From Chamaea fasciata (taxonomy: Eukaryota > Chordata > Aves > Passeriformes > Sylviidae): a DNA stretch of 64,000 nt. The notes beneath the pieces are model-generated. The model did not search any database, had not been told where the DNA came from, and saw nothing but the letters and a program-made list of their open reading frames with translations. The translations under genes and the position numbers were made by a program. This document shows, in pieces, positions 1 through 10,500 of this stretch. The number at the start of each line of letters is the position of its first letter. The stretch's first letter is position 1. The stretch spans positions 1-64,000 of the forward strand of contig JARCOQ010000175.1 of NCBI GenBank assembly GCA_029207755.1, given 5' to 3'.

Positions 1-955
1 GGAAACCCGCGCCTAGCCGCTGTTCGCAGCCAGCCTGCTGCGAAACGCCGGAGAAAGCACTAGGCACGGCCAAAAGGCGCTTTCTCGCTTCCCAGGATAA
101 GAGAAGCACTTTCCGTGCTGCAAACAGCTTCTCTGCTTGTGGAGAGCTCGGAAACAGCGCCCAGCTGCTGTTCCCTGCCAGCCTGCAGCGTGCAGCCTCC
201 GAGAGAACTAGGCGCGGCCAAAAGGCGCTTTCTCGCTTCCCAGGCTAAGAGAAGCACTTTCCGTGCTGCAAACAGCTTCTCTGCTTGTGGAGAGCTTGGA
301 AACAGCGCCTAGCCGCTGTTCGCAGTCAGCCTGCCGCGAAACATCGGACAAAGCACTAGGCAAGGGCAAAAGGCGCTTTCTCGCTTCCCAGGCTAAGAGA
401 AGCACTTTCCGTGCTGCAAACAGCTTCTCTGCTTGTGGAGAGCTTGGAAACAGCGCCTAGCCGCTGTTCGCAGTCAGCCTGCCGCGAAACATCGGACAAA
501 GCACTAGGCAAGGGCAAAAGGCGCTTTCTCGCTTCCCAGGCTAAGAGAAGCACTTTCCGTGCTGCAAACAGCTTCTCTGCTTGTGGAGAGCTCGGAAACC
601 GCGCCTAGCCGCTGTTCGCAGCCAGCCTGCAGCGTGCAGCCTCCGAGAGCACTAGGCGCGGCCAAAAGGCGCTTTCTCGCTTCCCAGGGTAAGAGAAGCA
701 CTTTCCGGGCTGCAAACAGCTTCTCTGCTTGTGGAGAGCTCGGAAACAGCGCCTAGCCGCTGTTCGCAGCCAGCCTGCTGCGTACCGCCGGACAAAGCGC
801 TAGGCGCGGCCAAAAGGCGCTTTCTCGCTTCCCAGGCTAAGAGAAGCACTTTCCGTGCTGCAAAAAGCTTCTCTGCTTGTGGAGAGCTCGGAAACCACTC
901 CTAGCGGCTGATCACAGCCAGCCTGCAGCGTGCAGCCTCCGACAGCACTAGACGC
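1..955 (+). repeat. Mixed satellite monomers at the left edge
   Basis: About 6.5 monomers. The first carries the GAAACGCCGGAGAAAGC type. Two successive monomers (about 228-523) are near-identical copies of the CATCGGACAAAGC / AAGGGC type, a one-monomer local duplication. The monomer at about 730-825 has the GTACCGCCGGACAAAGCGC type. The one after it has GGCTGATCACAGCC, as do units near 10.68, 16.6, 19.7 and 26.5 kb. No gene or unique sequence is present. Confidence 0.9.
263..560 (+). repeat. Single-monomer tandem duplication
   Basis: The monomers at about 228-375 and 376-523 are nearly identical over a full 148-bp period. Both have CTTGGAAACAGCG, GCAGTCAGCCTGCCGCG, CATCGGACAAAGC and AAGGGC. 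Elsewhere in the array this type appears singly, so this is a local one-unit duplication. Confidence 0.85.
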
Positions 956-3705
956 GGCCAAAAGGCGCTTTCTCGCTTCCCAGGATAAGAGAAGCACTTT
1001 CCGTGCTGCAAACAGCTTCTCTGCTTGTGGAGAGCTCGGAAACCGCGCCTAGCCGCTGTTCGCAGCCAGCCTGCTGCGAAACGCCGGAGAAAGCACTAGG
1101 CACGGCCAAAAGGCGCTTTCTCGCTTCCCAGGATAAGAGAATCACTTTCCGTGCTGCAAACAGCTTCTCTGCTTGTGGAGAGCTCGGAAACCGCGCCTAG
1201 CTGCTGTTCGCAGCCAGCCTGCAGCGTGCAGCCTCCGAGAGCACTAGGCGAGGCCAAAAGGCGCTTTCTGGCTTCCCAGGCTAAGAGACGAACTTTCCGT
1301 GCTGCAAACAGCTTCTCTGCTTGTGGAGAGCTTGGAAACAGCGCCTAGTCGCTGTTTGCAGCCAGCCTGCTGCGAAACGCAGGAGAAAGCACTAGGCACG
1401 GCCAAAAGGCGCTTTCTCGCTTCCCAGGCTAAGAGAAGCACTTTCCGTGCTGCAAACAGCTTCTCTGCTTGTGGAGAGCTCGGAAACAGCGCCTAGCTGC
1501 TGTTCCCAGCCAGCCTGCAGCGTGCAGCCTCCGAGAGCACTAGGCGCGGCAAAAAAACGCTTTCTCGCTTCCCAGGCTAAGAGAAGCACTTTCCGTGCTG
1601 CAAACACCTTCTCTGCTTGTGGAGAGCTCGGAAACAGCGCCTAGCCACTGCTCGCAGCCAGCCTGCAGCGTGCAGCCTCCGAGAGAACTAGGCGCGGCCA
1701 AAAGGCGCTTTCTCGCCTCCGAGTCTAAGAGAAGCACTTTCCGTGCTGCAAACAGCTTCTCTGCTTGTGGAGAGCTCGGAAACCGTGCCTAGCTGCTGTT
1801 CGCAGCCAGCCTGCAGCGTGCGGCCTCCGAGAGCAATAGGTGTGGCCAAAAGGCGCTTTCTCGCATCCCAGGCTAAGAGAAGCACTTTCCGTGCTGCAAA
1901 CAGATTCTCTGCTTGTGGAGAGCTCGGAAACCACGCCTAGCCGCTGCTCACAGCCAGCCTGCAGCGTGCAGCCTCCGTGAGCACTAGGCGCGGCCAAAAG
2001 GCGCTTTCTCGCTTCCCAGGATAAGAGAAGCACTTTCCGTGCTGCAAACAGCTTCTCTGCTTGTGGAGAGCTCGGAAACAGCGCCTAGCTGCTGTTCCAA
2101 GCCAGCCTGCATCGTGCAGCCTCCGAGAGCACTAGGCGCGGCCAAAAAAACGCTTTCTCGCTTCCCAGGCTAAGAGAAGCACTTTCCGGGCTGCAAACAG
2201 CTTCTCTGCTTGTGGAGAGCTCGGAAACAGCACCTAGCCGCTGTTCCCAGCCAGCCTGCAGCGTGCAGCCTCCGAGAGCACTAGGCGCGGCCAAAAGGCG
2301 CTTTCTCGCTTCCCAGGATAAGAGAAGCACTTTCCGTGCTGCAAATAGCTTCTCTGCTTATGGAGGAGCTCGGAAAGAGCACCTAGCTGCTGTTCGCAGC
2401 AGCCTGCTGCGAAACGCCGGAGAAAGCACTAGGCACGGCCAAAAGGCGCTTTCTCGCTTCCCAGGCTAAGAGAAGCACTTTGCGTTCTGCAAACAGCTTC
2501 TCTGCGTGTGGATAGCTCGGAAACCGCGCCTAGACGCTGCTCACAGCCAGCCTGCAGCGTGCAGCCTCCGAGAGCAGTAGGCGCGGCCAAAAGGCGCTTT
2601 CTCGCTTCCCAGGATAAGAGAAGCACTTTCCGTGCTGCAAACAGCTTCTCTGCTTGTGGAGAGCTAGGAAACAGCGCCTAGCCGCTGTTTGCAGCCAGCC
2701 TGCTGCGAAACGCAGGAGAAAGCACTAGGCGCGACCAAAAGGCGCTTTCTCGCTTCCCAGGCTAAGAGAAGCACTTTCCGTGCTGCAAACAGCTTCTCTG
2801 CTTGTGGAGAGCTCGGAAACCGTGCCTAGCTGCTGTTCGCAGCCAGCCTGCAGCGTGCAGCCTCCGAGAGCCATAGGGTGTGGCCAAAAGGCGCTTTCTC
2901 GCATCCCAGGCTAAGAGAAGCACTTTCCGTGCTGCAAACAGATTCTCTGCTTGTGGAGAGCTCGGAAACCACGCCTAGCCGCTGCTCACAGCCAGGCTGC
3001 AGCGTGCAGCCTCCGAGAGCACTAGGCGCGGCCAAAAGGCGCTTTCTCGCTTCCCAGGATAAGAGAAGCACTTTCCGTGCTGCAAACAGCTTCTCTGCTT
3101 GTGGAGAGTTTGGAAACCGCGCCTAGCCGCTGTTCGCAGCCAGCCTGCTGCGAAACGCCGGAGAAAGCACTAGGCACGGCCAAAAGGCGCTTTCTCGCTT
3201 CCCAGGATAAGAGAAGCACTTTCCGTGCTGCAAACAGCTTCTCTGCTTGTGGAGAGCTCGGAAACAGCGCCTAGCTGCTGTTCCAAGCCAGCCTGCAGCG
3301 TGCAGCCTCCGAGAGCACTAGGCGCGGCCAAAAAAACGCTTTCTCGCTTCCCAGGCTAAGAGAAGCACTTTCCGGGCTGCAAACAGCTTCTCTGCTTGTG
3401 GAGAGCTCGGAAACAGCGCCTAGCCGCTGTTCGCAGCCAGCCTGCTGCGTACCGCCGGACAAAGCGCTAGGCGCGGCCAAAAGGCGCTTTCTCTCTTCCC
3501 AGGCTAAGAGAAGCACTTTCCGTGCTGCAAACAGCTTCTCTGCTTGTGGAGAGCTCGGAAACCACTCCCTAGCCGCTGATCACAGCCAGCCTGCAGCGTG
3601 CAGCCTCCGAGAGCACTAGACGCGGCCAAAAGGCGCTTTCTCGCTTCCCAGGATAAGAGAAGCACTTTCCGTGCTGCAAACAGCTTCTCTGCTTGTGGAG
3701 AGCTC
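955..3705 (+). repeat. 2.75-kb block, copy 1 (offset 3852 bp)
   Basis: The succession of monomer variants here is repeated at 4807-7556. Shared private features include GAGAATCACTTTCC (near 1138 and 4990), the CCTCCGAGTCTAAGAG change (near 1717 and 5570), GATTCTCTGC (near 1903 and 5757) and GTGTGGATAGCTCGG (near 2508 and 6359). Copy-specific changes include a 3-bp GAG insertion near 2365 and one extra C near 3567. At the right end the copies diverge at CTCAGAAACCGCGCCAAGCC versus CTCGGAAACCACGCCTAGCC. Confidence 0.85.
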
Positions 3706-3951
3706 AGAAACCGCGCCAAGCCAGTGCTCGCAGCCAGCCTGTAGCGTGCAGCCTCCGACTGCACTAGGCGAGGCCAAAAGGCGCTTTCTGGCTTCCCAGG
3801 CTAAGAGAAGAACTTTCCGTGCTGCAAACAGCTTCTCTGCTTGTGGAGAGCTTGGAAACAGCGCCTAGCCGCTGTTCGCAGTCAGCCTGCCGCGAAACAT
3901 CGGACAAAGCACTAGGCAAGGGCAAAAGGCGCTTTCTCGCTTCCCAGGCTA

Positions 3952-3986
3952 AGAGAAGCACTTTCCGTGCTGCAAACAGCTTCTCT
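3952..3986. other. Perfect 8-bp dyad in the conserved half (monomer 21-55)
   Basis: AGAGAAGC at 3952-3959 is the exact reverse complement of GCTTCTCT at 3979-3986, with a 19-base loop. A competing 5-bp hairpin, AGCAC(TTTCC)GTGCT at monomer 26-40, shares bases with the left arm, so the two folds exclude each other. Both dyads recur in most monomers of the window, which makes this the most uniform part of the unit. A cruciform or a dimeric protein site would fit; the sequence shows only the symmetry. Confidence 0.85.
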
Positions 3987-4006
3987 GCTTGTGGAGAGCT
4001 CGGAAA

Positions 4007-4069
4007 CCGCGCCTAGCCGCTGTTCGCAGCCAGCCTGCAGCGTGCAGCCTCCGAGAGCACTAGGCGCGG
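4007..4069. other. 10-bp dyad enclosing two hairpins (monomer 76-138)
   Basis: CCGCGCCTAG at 4007-4016 pairs perfectly with CTAGGCGCGG at 4060-4069. Between the arms lie GCTG(TTCG)CAGC at 4019-4030 and CTGCA(GCG)TGCAG at 4035-4047, both perfect. The strand can thus fold as a three-way junction. In monomers with CAGCG in place of CCGCG the outer stem is 8 bp. In monomers ending CTAGGCACGG it is interrupted. I saw no clear compensating changes in the monomers I compared, so conservation of the fold is unproven. Confidence 0.75.
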
Positions 4070-4806
4070 CCAAAAGGCGCTTTCTCGCTTCCCAGGGTAA
4101 GAGAAGCACTTTCCGTGCTGCAAAAAGCTTCTCTGCTTGTGGAGAGCTCGGAAACAGCGCCTAGCCGCTGTTCTCAGCCAGCCTGCAGCGTGCAGCCTCC
4201 GAGAGCACTAGGCGCGGCTAAAAGGCGCTTTCTGGCTTCCCAGGCTAAGAGAAGCACTTTCCGGGCTGCAAACAGCTTCTCTGCTTGTGGAGAGCTCGGA
4301 AACAGCGCCTAGCCGCTGTTCCCAGCCAGCCTGCAGCGTGCAGCCTGCGAGAGCACTAGGCGCGGCCAAAAGGCGCTTTCTCGGTTCCCAGGCTAAGAGA
4401 AGCACTTTCCGTGCTGCAAACAGCTTCTCTGCTTGTGGAGAGCTCGGAAACCGCGCCTAGCCGCTGTTCGCAGCCAGCCTGCTGCTAAACGCCGAGAAAG
4501 CACTAGGCACGGCCAAAAGGCGCTTTCTTGCTTCCCAGGCTAAGAGAAGAACTTTCCGTGCTGCAAACAGCTTCTCTGCTTGTGGAGAGCTCGGAAACAG
4601 CGCCTAGCCGCTGTTCCCAGCCAGCCTGCAGCGTGCAGCCTCCGAGAGCACTAGGCGCGGCCAAAAAAACGCTTTCTCGCTTCCCAGGCTAAGAGAAGCA
4701 CTTTCCGGGCTGCAAACAGCTTCTCTGCTTGTGGAGAGCTCGGAAACAGCGCCTAGCCGCTGTTCGCAGCCAGCCTGCTGCGTACCGCCGGACAAAGCGC
4801 TAGGCG

Positions 4807-7556
4807 CGGCCAAAAGGCGCTTTCTCGCTTCCCAGGATAAGAGAAGCACTTTCCGTGCTGCAAACAGCTTCTCTGCTTGTGGAGAGCTCGGAAACCGCGC
4901 CTAGCCGCTGTTCGCAGCCAGCCTGCTGCGAAACGCCGGAGAAAGCACTAGGCACGGCCAAAAGGCGCTTTCTCGCTTCCCAGGATAAGAGAATCACTTT
5001 CCGTGCTGCAAACAGCTTCTCTGCTTGTGGAGAGCTCGGAAACCGCGCCTAGCTGCTGTTCGCAGCCAGCCTGCAGCGTGCAGCCTCCGAGAGCACTAGG
5101 CGAGGCCAAAAGGCGCTTTCTGGCTTCCCAGGCTAAGAGACGAACTTTCCGTGCTGCAAACAGCTTCTCTGCTTGTGGAGAGCTTGGAAACAGCGCCTAG
5201 TCGCTGTTTGCAGCCAGCCTGCTGCGAAACGCAGGAGAAAGCACTAGGCTCGGCCAAAAGGCGCTTTCTCGCTTCCCAGGCTAAGAGAAGCACTTTCCGT
5301 GCTGCAAACAGCTTCTCTGCTTGTGGAGAGCTCGGAAACAGCGCCTAGCTGCTGTTCCCAGCCAGCCTGCAGCGTGCAGCCTCCGAGAGCACTAGGCGCG
5401 GCAAAAAAAACGCTTTCTCGCTTCCCAGGCTAAGAGAAGCACTTTCCGTGCTGCAAACACCTTCTCTGCTTGTGGAGAGCTCGGAAACAGCGCCTAGCCA
5501 CTGCTCGCAGCCAGCCTGCAGCGTGCAGCCTCCGAGAGAACTAGGCGCGGCCAAAAGGCGCTTTCTCGCCTCCGAGTCTAAGAGAAGCACTTTCCGTGCT
5601 GCAAACAGCTTCTCTGCTTGTGGAGAGCTCGGAAACCGTGCCTAGCTGCTGTTCGCAGCCAGCCTGCAGCGTGCGGCCTCCGAGAGCAATAGGTGTGGCC
5701 AAAAGGCGCTTTCTCGCATCCCAGGCTAAGAGAAGCACTTTCCGTGCTGCAAACAGATTCTCTGCTTGTGGAGAGCTCGGAAACCACGCCTAGCCGCTGC
5801 TCACAGCCAGCCTGCAGCGTGCAGCCTCCGTGAGCACTAGGCGCGGCCAAAAGGCGCTTTCTCGCTTCCCAGGATAAGAGAAGCACTTTCCGTGCTGCAA
5901 ACAGCTTCTCTGCTTGTGGAGAGCTCGGAAACAGCGCCTAGCTGCTGTTCCAAGCCAGCCTGCATCGTGCAGCCTCCGAGAGCACTAGGCGCGGCCAAAA
6001 AAAACGCTTTCTCGCTTCCCAGGCTAAGAGAAGCACTTTCCGGGCTGCAAACAGCTTCTCTGCTTGTGGAGAGCTCGGAAACAGCACCTAGCCGCTGTTC
6101 CCAGCCAGCCTGCAGCGTGCAGCCTCCGAGAGCACGAGGCGCGGCCAAAAGGCGCTTTCTCGCTTCCCAGGATAAGAGAAGCACTTTCCGTGCTGCAAAT
6201 AGCTTCTCTGCTTATGGAGAGCTCGGAAAGAGCACCTAGCTGCTGTTCGCAGCAGCCTGCTGCGAAACGCCGGAGAAAGCACTAGGCACGGCCAAAAGGC
6301 GCTTTCTCGCTTCCCAGGCTAAGAGAAGCACTTTCCGTTCTGCAAACAGCTTCTCTGCGTGTGGATAGCTCGGAAACCGCGCCTAGACGCTGCTCACAGC
6401 CAGCCTGCAGCGTGCAGCCTCCGAGAGCAGTAGGCGCGGCCAAAAGGCACTTTCTCGCTTCCCAGGATAAGAGAAGCACTTTCCGTGCTGCAAACAGCTT
6501 CTCTGCTTGTGGAGAGCTAGGAAACAGCGCCTAGCCGCTGTTTGCAGCCAGCCTGCTGCGAAACGCAGGAGAAAGCACTAGGCGCGACCAAAAGGCGCTT
6601 TCTCGCTTCCCAGGGTAAGAGAAGCACTTTCCGTGCTGCAAACAGCTTCTCTGCTTGTGGAGAGCTCGGAAACCGTGCCTAGCTGCTGTTCGCAGCCAGC
6701 CTGCGGCGTGCAGCCTCCGAGAGCCATAGGTGTGGCCAAAAGGCGCTTTCTCGCATCCCAGGCTAAGAGAAGCACTTTCCGTGCTGCAAACAGATTCTCT
6801 GCTTGTGGAGAGCTCGGAAACCACGCCTAGCCGCTGCTCACAGCCAGGCTGCAGCGTGCAGCCTCCGAGAGCACTAGGCGCGGCCAAAAGGCGCTTTCTC
6901 GCTTCCCAGGATAAGAGAAGCACTTTCCGTGCTGCAAACAGCTTCTCTGCTTGTGGAGAGTTTGGAAACCGCGCCTAGCCGCTGTTCGCAGCCAGCCTGC
7001 TGCGAAACGCCGGAGAAAGCACTAGGCACGGCCAAAAGGCGCTTTCTCGCTTCCCAGGATAAGAGAAGCACTTTCCGTGCTGCAAACAGCTTCTCTGCTT
7101 GTGGAGAGCTCGGAAACAGCGCCTAGCTGCTGTTCCAAGCCAGCCTGCAGCGTGCAGCCTCCGAGAGCACTAGGCGCGGCCAAAAAAACGCTTTCTCGCT
7201 TCCCAGGCTAAGAGAAGCACTTTCCGGGCTGCAAACAGCTTCTCTGCTTGTGGAGAGCTCGGAAACAGCGCCTAGCCGCTGTTCGCAGCCAGCCTGCTGC
7301 GCACCGCCGGACAAAGCGCTAGGCGCGGCCAAAAGGCGCTTTCTCTCTTCCCAGGCTAAGAGAAGCACTTTCCGTGCTGCAAACAGCTTCTCTGCTTGTG
7401 GAGAGCTCGGAAACCACTCCTAGCCGCTGATCACAGCCAGCCTGCAGCGTGCAGCCTCCGAGAGCACTAGACGCGGCCAAAAGGCGCTTTCTCGCTTCCC
7501 AAGATAAGAGAAGCACTTTCCGTGCTGCAAACAGCTTCTCTGCTTGTGGAGAGCTC
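4807..7556 (+). repeat. 2.75-kb block, copy 2
   Basis: Repeats 955-3705 with a 3852-3853 bp offset (26 monomers). Differences from copy 1 are scattered single bases, for example GGCTCGGCC near 5249 instead of GGCACGGCC, CACGAGGCG near 6134, GCGCACCGCC near 7299, and the absence of the 3-bp GAG insertion. An A8 run lies at 5403-5410. The right part, from about 6850, is also the start of the 5.92-kb HOR. Confidence 0.85.
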
Positions 7557-10500
7557 GGAAACCACGCCTAGCCGCTGTTCGCAGCCAGCCTGCAGCGTGC
7601 AGCCTCCGAGAGCACTAGGCGCGGCCAAAAGGCGCTTTCTGGCTTCCCAGGCTAAGAGACGAACTTTCCGTGCTGCAAACAGCTTCTCTGCTTGTGGAGA
7701 GCTTGGAAACAGCGCCTAGTCGCTGTTTGCAGCCAGCCTGCTGCGAAACGCAGGAGAAAGCACTAGGCACGGCCAAAAGGCGCTTTCTCGCTTCCCAGGC
7801 TAAGAGAAGCACTTTCCGTGCTGCAAACAGCTTCTCTGCTTATGGAGAGCTCGGAAAGAGCACCTAGCCGCTGTTCCCAGCCAGTCTGCTGCGAAACGCC
7901 GGAGAAAGCACTAGGCACGGCCAAAAGGCGCTTTCTCGCTTCCCAGGCTAAGAGAAGCACTTTGCGTGCTGCAAACAGCTTCTCTGCTTGTGGAGAGCTC
8001 GGAAACAGCGCATAGCCGCTGTTCCCAGCCAGCCTGCAGCGTGCAGCCTCCGACAGCACTAGGCGCGGCCAAAAAAACGCTTTCTCGCTTCCCAGGCTAA
8101 GAGAAGCACTTTCCGTGCTGCAAACAGCGTCTCTGCTTGTGGAGAGCTCGGAAACCGCGCCTAGCCACTGCTCCCAGCCAGCCTGCAGCGTGCAGCCTCC
8201 GAGAGCACTAGGCGAGGCCAAAAGGCGCTTTCTCGCTTCCCAGGCTAAGAGAAGCACTTTCCGTGCTGCAAACAGCTTGTCTGCTTGTGGAGAGCTCGGA
8301 AACAGCGCCTAGCCGCTGTTCGCAGCCAGCCTGCTGCGTACCGCCGGACAAAGCGCTAGGCGCGGCCAAAAGGCGCTTTCTCGCTTCCCAGGCTAAGAGA
8401 AGCACTTTCCGTGCTGCAAACAGCTTCTCTGCTTGTGGAGAGCTCGGAAACCACTCCTAGCCGCTGATCACAGCCAGCCTGCAGCGTGCAGCCTCCGAGA
8501 GCACTAGACGCGGCCAAAAGGCGCTTTCTCGCTTCCCAGGCTAAGAGAAGCACTTTCCGTGCTGCAAACAGCTTCTCTGCTTGTGGAGAGCTCGGAAACC
8601 GCGCCTAGCCGCTGTTCGCAGCCAGCCTGCAGCGTGCAGCCTCCGAGAGCACTAGGCGAGGCCAAAAAACGCTTTCTCGCTTCCCAGGCTAAGAGAAGCA
8701 CTTTCCCTGCTGCAAACAGCTTCTCTGCTTGTGGAGAGCTCGGAAACAGTGCCTAGCCACTGCTCGCAGCCAGCCTGCAGCGTGCAGCCTCCGACTGCAC
8801 TAGGCGAGGCCAAAAGGCGCTTTCTGGCTTCCCAGGCTAAGAGAAGAACTTTCCGTGCTGCAAACAGCTTCTCTGCTTGTGGAGAGCTTGGAAACAGCGC
8901 CTAGCCGCTGTTCGCAGTCAGCCTGCAGCGAAACATCGGACAAAGCACTAGGAAAGGGCAAAAGGCGCTTTCTCGCTTCCCAGGCTAAGAGAAGCACTTT
9001 CCGTGCTGCAAAAAGCTTCTCTGCTTGTGGAGAGCTCGGAAACCGCGCCTAGCCGCTGTTCGCAGCCAGCCTGCAGCGTGCAGCCTCCGAGAGCACTAGA
9101 CGCGGCCAAAAGGCGCTTTCTCGCTTCCCAGGCTAAGAGAAGCACTTTCCGTGCTGCAAACAGCTTCTCTGCTTGTGGAGAGCTCGGAAACAGCGCCCAG
9201 CCGCTTTTCCCAGCCAGCCAGCAGCGAAACATCGGACAACGCACTAGGCACGGCCAAAAGGCGCTTTCTCACTTCCCAGGCTAAGAGAAGCACTTTCCGT
9301 GCTGCAAACAGCTTCTCTGCTTGTGGAGAGCTCGGAAACCGCGCCTAGCCGCTGTTCCCAGCCAGCCTGCAGCGTGCAGCCTCCGAGAGAACTAGGCGCG
9401 GCCAAAAAACGCTTTCTCGCTTCCCAGGCTAAGAGAAGCACTTTCCGTGCTGCAAACAGCTTCTCTGCTTGTGGAGAGCTCGGAAACAGTGCCTAGCCAC
9501 TGCTCGCAGCCAGCCTGCAGCGTGCAGCCTGCGAGAGCTCTAGGCGCGGCCTAAAGGCTCTTTCTGGCTTCCCAGGATAAGAGAAGCACTTTCCGTGCTG
9601 CAAACACCTTCTCTGCTTCTAGAGAGCTCGGAAACAGCGCCTAGACGCTGTTCGCAGCCAGCCTGCAGCGAAACATCGGACAAAGCACTAGGCAAGGGCA
9701 AAAGGCGCTTTCTCGCTTCCCAGGCTAAGAGAAGCACTTTCCGTGCTGCAAACAGCTTCTCTGCTTGTGGAGAGCTCGGAAACCGCGCCTAGCCGCTGTT
9801 CGCAGCCAGCCTGCAGCGTGCAGCCTCCGAGAGCACTAGGCGCGGCCAAAAGGCGCTTTCTCGCTTCCCAGGGTAAGAGAAGCACTTTCCGTACTGCAAA
9901 AAGCTTCTCTGCTTGTGGAGAGCTCGGAAACAGCGCCTAGCCGCTGTTCTCAGCCAGCCTGCAGCGTGCAGCCTCCGAGAGCACTAGGCGCGGCCAAAAG
10001 GCGCTTTCTGGCTTCCCAGGCTAAGAGAAGCACTTTCCGGGCTGCAAACAGCTTCTCTGCTTGTGGAGAGCTCGGAAACAGCGCCTAGCCGCTGTTCCCA
10101 GCCAGCCTGCAGCGTGCAGCCTGCGAGAGCACTAGGCGCGGCCAGAAGGCGCTTTCTCGCTTCCCAGGCTAAGAGAAGCACTTTCCGTGCTGCAAACAGC
10201 TTCTCTGCTTGTGGAGAGCTCGGAAACCGCGCCTAGCCGCTGTTCGCAGCCAGCCTGCTGCTAAACGCCGAGAAAGCACTAGGCACGGCCAAAAGGCGCT
10301 TTCTTGCTTCCCAGGCTAAGAGAAGCACTTTCCGTGCTGCAAACAGCTTCTCTGCTTGTGGAGAGCTCGGAAACAGCGCCTAGCCGCTGTTCCCAGCCAG
10401 CCTGCAGCGTGTAGCCTCCGAGAGCACTAGGCGCGGCCAAAAAAACGCTTTCTCGCTTCCCAGGCTAAGAGAAGCACTTTCCGGGCTGCAAACAGCTTCT

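Larger units (their letters stand above)
3932..4079 (+). repeat. Representative 148-bp monomer (reference for numbering)
   Basis: I use this unit as the reference because it carries the commonest base at nearly every position. Positions 1-75 (3932-4006) are the conserved half: CTTTCTCGC, the AGAGAAGC/GCTTCTCT dyad, and GAGCTC at monomer positions 65-70. Positions 76-138 are the second dyad with two internal hairpins. Positions 104-128 are where monomer types differ most. Positions 141-148 are the A-run followed by GGCG. It has 49 C, 42 G and 12 CpG, an observed/expected CpG ratio near 0.86. CTAG occurs twice (monomer positions 82-85 and 129-132). Confidence 0.95.
3705..4807 (+). repeat. Satellite block resembling 32.0-32.8 kb, then 26.2 kb
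   Basis: From about 3690 to 4480 the order of variants, including CCAAGCCAGTGCTCGC and TGTAGCG, the CATCGGAC/AAGGGC type, GGGTAAGAG and CAAAAAGCTTC, matches 31.97-32.76 kb (offset about 28279). From about 4210 it also matches 25.83-26.47 kb (offset about 21617). A 147-bp unit with GCTGCTAAACGCCGAGAAAGC lies near 4480. This is array-wide sharing between blocks 20-28 kb apart, not a local tandem copy. Confidence 0.8.

Noticed and set aside
115..312. About 65-codon open frames on both strands in nearly every monomer
   Set aside because: They begin at GTG, not ATG, and end at the CTAG in the monomer. The frame shifts each unit because 148 is not a multiple of 3. They repeat hundreds of times and have no codon-position pattern of change. 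They are a by-product of a GC-rich repeat with few stops.
3992..4008. CENP-B box in the 148-bp monomer
   Set aside because: No TTCG-N4-A-N2-CGGG arrangement on either strand of the standard unit. The TTCG of the hairpin is followed by C, not A, at the key position.
4007..4069. tRNA or other small structured RNA gene
   Set aside because: The fold has three helices, but no tRNA-type arm lengths, no T-arm GTTCGAATC-like motif, and no A or B box arrangement. It occurs in every unit.
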